From positions 1 to 64,000 of the forward strand of contig NZ_JACIEV010000010.1 of assembly GCF_014197105.1 (NCBI RefSeq): DNA of 64,000 bases, in the 5' to 3' direction. The notes under the pieces are model-generated. The model was not told where the DNA came from, ran no database searches, and saw only the letters and a list, made by a program, of their open reading frames with translations. Positions 61,374 to 64,000 of the stretch are shown here, piece by piece. Source of the DNA: Sphingomonas jinjuensis. GTDB taxonomy: Bacteria; Pseudomonadota; Alphaproteobacteria; Sphingomonadales; Sphingomonadaceae. Position numbers and translations under genes: made by a program. Positions within the stretch are counted from its first letter, which is position 1, and each line of letters starts with the position of its first letter.

Positions 61374-62068
61374 GCCTCCGCTCCCGCGTTCGCGGTCTGG
61401 CCCCATTCGGGCCTGTAATCGTGGTTCTCGTTCACCATCGCGGTCAGCGTCGTCGGCCCGCCATAGGGCTCGACGGTATGACGGCCCGGCTCCTGCGACC
61501 CTGCCTTGGGATGCTCACCCCGCTCCAGCGCCTCGAGCAGCGCGACGGTGCGGTCGTAGGAAAGATCCTCGAAGTTATCGTCGTTGATCTGGACCATCGG
61601 CGCCGAGGCGCAATTGCCCATGCACTCGACCTCGGTCAGCGTGAACAGGCCGTCGGGCGTGGTCTTGCCCTTGATAAGGCCCTTGTTCTTGCACGCCGCC
61701 AGCACATCGTCCGACCCGCGCAGCATGCACGGCGTCGTGCCGCAGACCTGGACGTGGTAGCGGCCGACCGGCGCCAGGTTGAACATCGTGTAGAAGGTCG
61801 CGACCTCGTACACGCGCATGTACGGCACGCCGATCTCGCGCGCGACGAACTCGATCACCGGCACCGGCAGCCAGCCCTGCGTGTCGGTCTCGGCCCCGAC
61901 CTGGCGTTGCGCCAAATCGAGCAGCGGGATCGACGCCGACTGCTCGCGCCCCTTGGGGTAGCGCGCCAGCACGGCATCGCGCTTCGCCTTGTTCTCGTCC
62001 GTCCACGCGAACGCACCCCAGCGCGCGCGCACCTCGGTTTCGTCGGGGATCTGGGGGGTGTCAGCCAT
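61370..62068 (-). CDS. nuoE: NADH-quinone oxidoreductase subunit E
   Basis: A 232-residue thioredoxin-like [2Fe-2S] (N1a) subunit. Cluster cysteines are in [11 protein letters not shown] and [11 protein letters not shown]. The C-terminal extension beyond residue 185 is typical of alphaproteobacterial NuoE. Its ATG overlaps the stop of the 75-residue gene upstream (TAATG). Confidence 0.95.
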   Translation of the reverse strand: MADTPQIPDETEVRARWGAFAWTDENKAKRDAVLARYPKGREQSASIPLLDLAQRQVGAETDTQGWLPVPVIEFVAREIGVPYMRVYEVATFYTMFNLAPVGRYHVQVCGTTPCMLRGSDDVLAACKNKGLIKGKTTPDGLFTLTEVECMGNCASAPMVQINDDNFEDLSYDRTVALLEALERGEHPKAGSQEPGRHTVEPYGGPTTLTAMVNENHDYRPEWGQTANAGAEA

Positions 62069-62295
62069 TAGGCGTGATCCGTAAGGTCTAGGCGGTTTTC
62101 GATACGCTCGACGCGGTCGTTCAAGCGGTCGAGCCGGCTGTTCACGCCGGAAATCGCGATGATCGAACTGCCAAGATGTTCTTCGACCATCGTCATGCGG
62201 ACCTTCAGGTCGCGCATATCGAACTTCATTTCCGACACGTCGGACTGCAGCTTCTGCAGCACCGAGTAGATCAGATCCGGGGTGACGTCACTCAC
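62068..62295 (-). CDS. 75-residue coiled-coil protein inside the nuo operon
   Basis: The gene starts with a GTG overlapping the nuoD stop (GTGA) and ends with a TAA overlapping the nuoE ATG, so it is embedded without gaps. The protein is hydrophilic, largely helical and shows heptad-like spacing in [20 protein letters not shown] and in [19 protein letters not shown], predicting two coiled-coil segments. It lacks cysteines and membrane segments. Similar small coiled-coil proteins occur in alphaproteobacteria in other contexts; a link to complex I assembly is inferred only from position and coupling. Confidence 0.75.
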   Translation of the reverse strand: MSDVTPDLIYSVLQKLQSDVSEMKFDMRDLKVRMTMVEEHLGSSIIAISGVNSRLDRLNDRVERIENRLDLTDHA

Positions 62296-63560
62296 CGGTC
62301 ACACTCCCCGAACACGATATCCATCGCGCCCAGGATCGCTGTCGTGTCCGCCAGCATGTGGCCGCGGCTCATGAAGTCCATCGCCTGGAGATGGCTGAAC
62401 GCGGTCGGGCGGATCTTGCAGCGATAGGGCTTGTTGGTGCCGTCGGCGACCAGGAACACGCCGAACTCGCCCTTGGGGCTTTCGGTCGCGACGTAAACCT
62501 CGCCGGCGGGCACGTGATACCCCTCGGTGTACAGCTTGAAGTGATGGATCAGCGCTTCCATCGACTGCTTCATCTCGGCGCGCTTGGGCGGCACCACCTT
62601 GCGGTCGAGGCTGGCGATCGGCCCCTCGGGCATTTCGGCCAGGCACTGCTTCATGATCCGCGCCGACTGGCGGACCTCCTCGACGCGCACCATGAAGCGA
62701 TCGTAGCAATCGCCGCGCGTGCCGACCGGGATCTCGAAGTCCATGCGGTCGTACACGTCGTAGGGCTGCGACTTGCGGATGTCCCAGGGGATGCCCGCCG
62801 CGCGAATCATCGGGCCCGAGAAGCCCCAGGCGATCGCGTCGTCGCGGCTCACCGTCGCGATATCGACGTTGCGCTGCTTGAAGATGCGGTTGTCGGCGAC
62901 CAGGCTGATTGCGTCCTCGAACAGGCGCGGCAGCCGCGTGTCGAGCCAGTCGGCGATATCGGTCAGCAGCTTCAGCGGCACGTCCTGATGCACGCCGCCG
63001 GGACGGAAGTAATTATGATGCATCCGCGCGCCGGTCGCGCGCTCGAGGAAGCCGTAGCAATCCTCGCGGATTTCGAACATCCACAGGTTCGGCGTCATCG
63101 CGCCAACGTCCATAACGTGGCTGCCGAGGTTCAGCATGTGATTCGAGATGCGCGTCAGCTCGGCGAAGAATACGCGCAGATATTGCGCGCGGATCGGCAC
63201 CTCGAGATCGAGCAGCTTCTCGATCGCCAACACGAAGCTGTGCTCCATGCACGCCGGCGAGCAATAGTCGAGGCGATCGAAATAGGGGATCGCCTGCGCA
63301 TAGGTCTTGTATTCGATCAGCTTCTCGGTGCCGCGATGGAGCAGGCCGACGTGCGGATCGATCCGCTCGATGATCTCGCCGTCCAGCTCCATGACGAGCC
63401 GAAGCACGCCGTGCGCCGCGGGATGCTGCGGACCGAAGTTGATCGTGTAGTTCTGGATGGTGACGTCGCCGATCGTCGGGTCGGCCGCATCGGTCTTGCC
63501 GAGCAGCTGGTCGACATACGGGTCGATCGTGGCGGTGTCGGTCACGACGGTATCGCTCAC
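62292..63560 (-). CDS. nuoD: NADH-quinone oxidoreductase subunit D
   Basis: A 422-residue 49-kDa-type subunit lining the quinone site. Conserved blocks are [19 protein letters not shown] (with the quinone-site histidine), [29 protein letters not shown] and the C-terminal DIVFGECDR. It starts with GTG overlapping the nuoC stop (GTGA). Confidence 0.97.
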   Translation of the reverse strand: MSDTVVTDTATIDPYVDQLLGKTDAADPTIGDVTIQNYTINFGPQHPAAHGVLRLVMELDGEIIERIDPHVGLLHRGTEKLIEYKTYAQAIPYFDRLDYCSPACMEHSFVLAIEKLLDLEVPIRAQYLRVFFAELTRISNHMLNLGSHVMDVGAMTPNLWMFEIREDCYGFLERATGARMHHNYFRPGGVHQDVPLKLLTDIADWLDTRLPRLFEDAISLVADNRIFKQRNVDIATVSRDDAIAWGFSGPMIRAAGIPWDIRKSQPYDVYDRMDFEIPVGTRGDCYDRFMVRVEEVRQSARIMKQCLAEMPEGPIASLDRKVVPPKRAEMKQSMEALIHHFKLYTEGYHVPAGEVYVATESPKGEFGVFLVADGTNKPYRCKIRPTAFSHLQAMDFMSRGHMLADTTAILGAMDIVFGECDR

Positions 63561-64000
63561 TGGTTCTGCCCTCCGCCCTTGGTGGGGACGACATCGGGGT
63601 TGGCCGGCTTGGGCTCGCCGCCATCGGGGCCGGGCTTGCCCGCACCGGTCTCGGCGGTGCTCTGCGCGTCCTTCTTGCCATAGGCCTCGCTCGAGGCGGC
63701 CGGCGGCGTCGCGACGCTCTGCGCCGCGCCGGCCTTGGCGATCTGGTCAGCGGTCAGCGGCGTCTGCGCGCCCTTGGCCTGCGGCAGCATGCCCTTCTCG
63801 TCGCCCGGCAGGACATATTCGGCGCCCTCCCACGGACTGGTGAAGTCGAAGGTGCGGAAGTCCTGCGCCAGGCTGACCGGCTGATAGACGACGCGCTTCT
63901 CCTCTTCCGAATAGCGCAGCTCGACGAAGCCCGTCAGCGGGAAGTCCTTGCGCTGCGGATGGCCGCGGAAACCGTAATCGGTCAGGATCCGGCGCAGGTC
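63557..64000 (-). CDS. nuoC: NADH-quinone oxidoreductase subunit C, 5' part cut by the window edge
   Basis: The last 147 codons of a 30-kDa-type subunit; the start is beyond the right edge. The C-terminal signature is clear: [19 protein letters not shown] and [17 protein letters not shown]. After the conserved [10 protein letters not shown] block comes an unusual tail of about 80 residues rich in Ala, Pro, Gly and Lys, probably disordered, ending PTKGGGQNQ. Confidence 0.95.
   Translation of the reverse strand, partial: DLRRILTDYGFRGHPQRKDFPLTGFVELRYSEEEKRVVYQPVSLAQDFRTFDFTSPWEGAEYVLPGDEKGMLPQAKGAQTPLTADQIAKAGAAQSVATPPAASSEAYGKKDAQSTAETGAGKPGPDGGEPKPANPDVVPTKGGGQNQ

Overview
The window is a GC-rich chromosomal segment of an alphaproteobacterium, most likely a Sphingomonas-type member of the Sphingomonadales. 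This is inferred from gene content and protein style: alpha-type nuo order with rnj, coaX and birA attached, a PAS-GAF-PHY phytochrome with a HisKA_2 kinase, many TGATG/GTGA stop-start overlaps, and dispersed palindromic repeats. I could run no database search, so the genus is not proven. There is no rRNA, CRISPR array, complete insertion sequence or prophage.

Left part (1-26 kb): tRNA-Tyr; an M28 peptidase with rlmB; a class Ia ribonucleotide reductase (nrdA, nrdB) whose two genes are split by a repeat-rich block carrying a DUF559 nuclease-like gene; a visibly AT-rich orphan membrane-protein gene (9.0-9.9 kb); a lone ExbD-like gene with a palindromic operator; nested repeats; small accessory genes (terminase-like HTH, HNH nuclease, a basic and a very acidic small protein, an MliC-like lipoprotein); a Bcr/CflA transporter divergent from a 2-oxoglutarate oxygenase; an M20 amidohydrolase; a HerA-like ATPase; the hflK-hflC-degP membrane quality-control cluster; mrp; and small exported proteins.

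Middle (26-46 kb): rpoB and rpoC without rplJ/rplL directly upstream, with a promoter plus an intrinsic terminator in the rpoB leader and a large palindrome between the two genes; an arsenic operon (arsR-arsC-arsB-arsH) whose operator overlaps the arsR start codon; a bacteriophytochrome kinase convergent with its heme oxygenase; a DUF47-Pit phosphate-uptake pair with a Pho-box-like site; MaoC hydratase, a catalase-family protein, a PRC-barrel protein and a lipoprotein.

Right part (46-64 kb): an unannotated, highly structured transcription unit with an exceptionally strong ribosome binding site in front of an 18-codon ORF (46.4-46.7 kb). After it, on the minus strand, lies a very long probable operon: nuoC-D-(75-aa coiled coil)-E-F-G-H-(34-aa membrane peptide)-I-J-K-L-M-N-birA-coaX-rnj-DUF1467. 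Both small nuo-embedded genes are joined to their neighbours by stop-start overlaps and are the best candidates here for undescribed complex I accessory proteins or assembly factors. nuoC is cut by the right edge.
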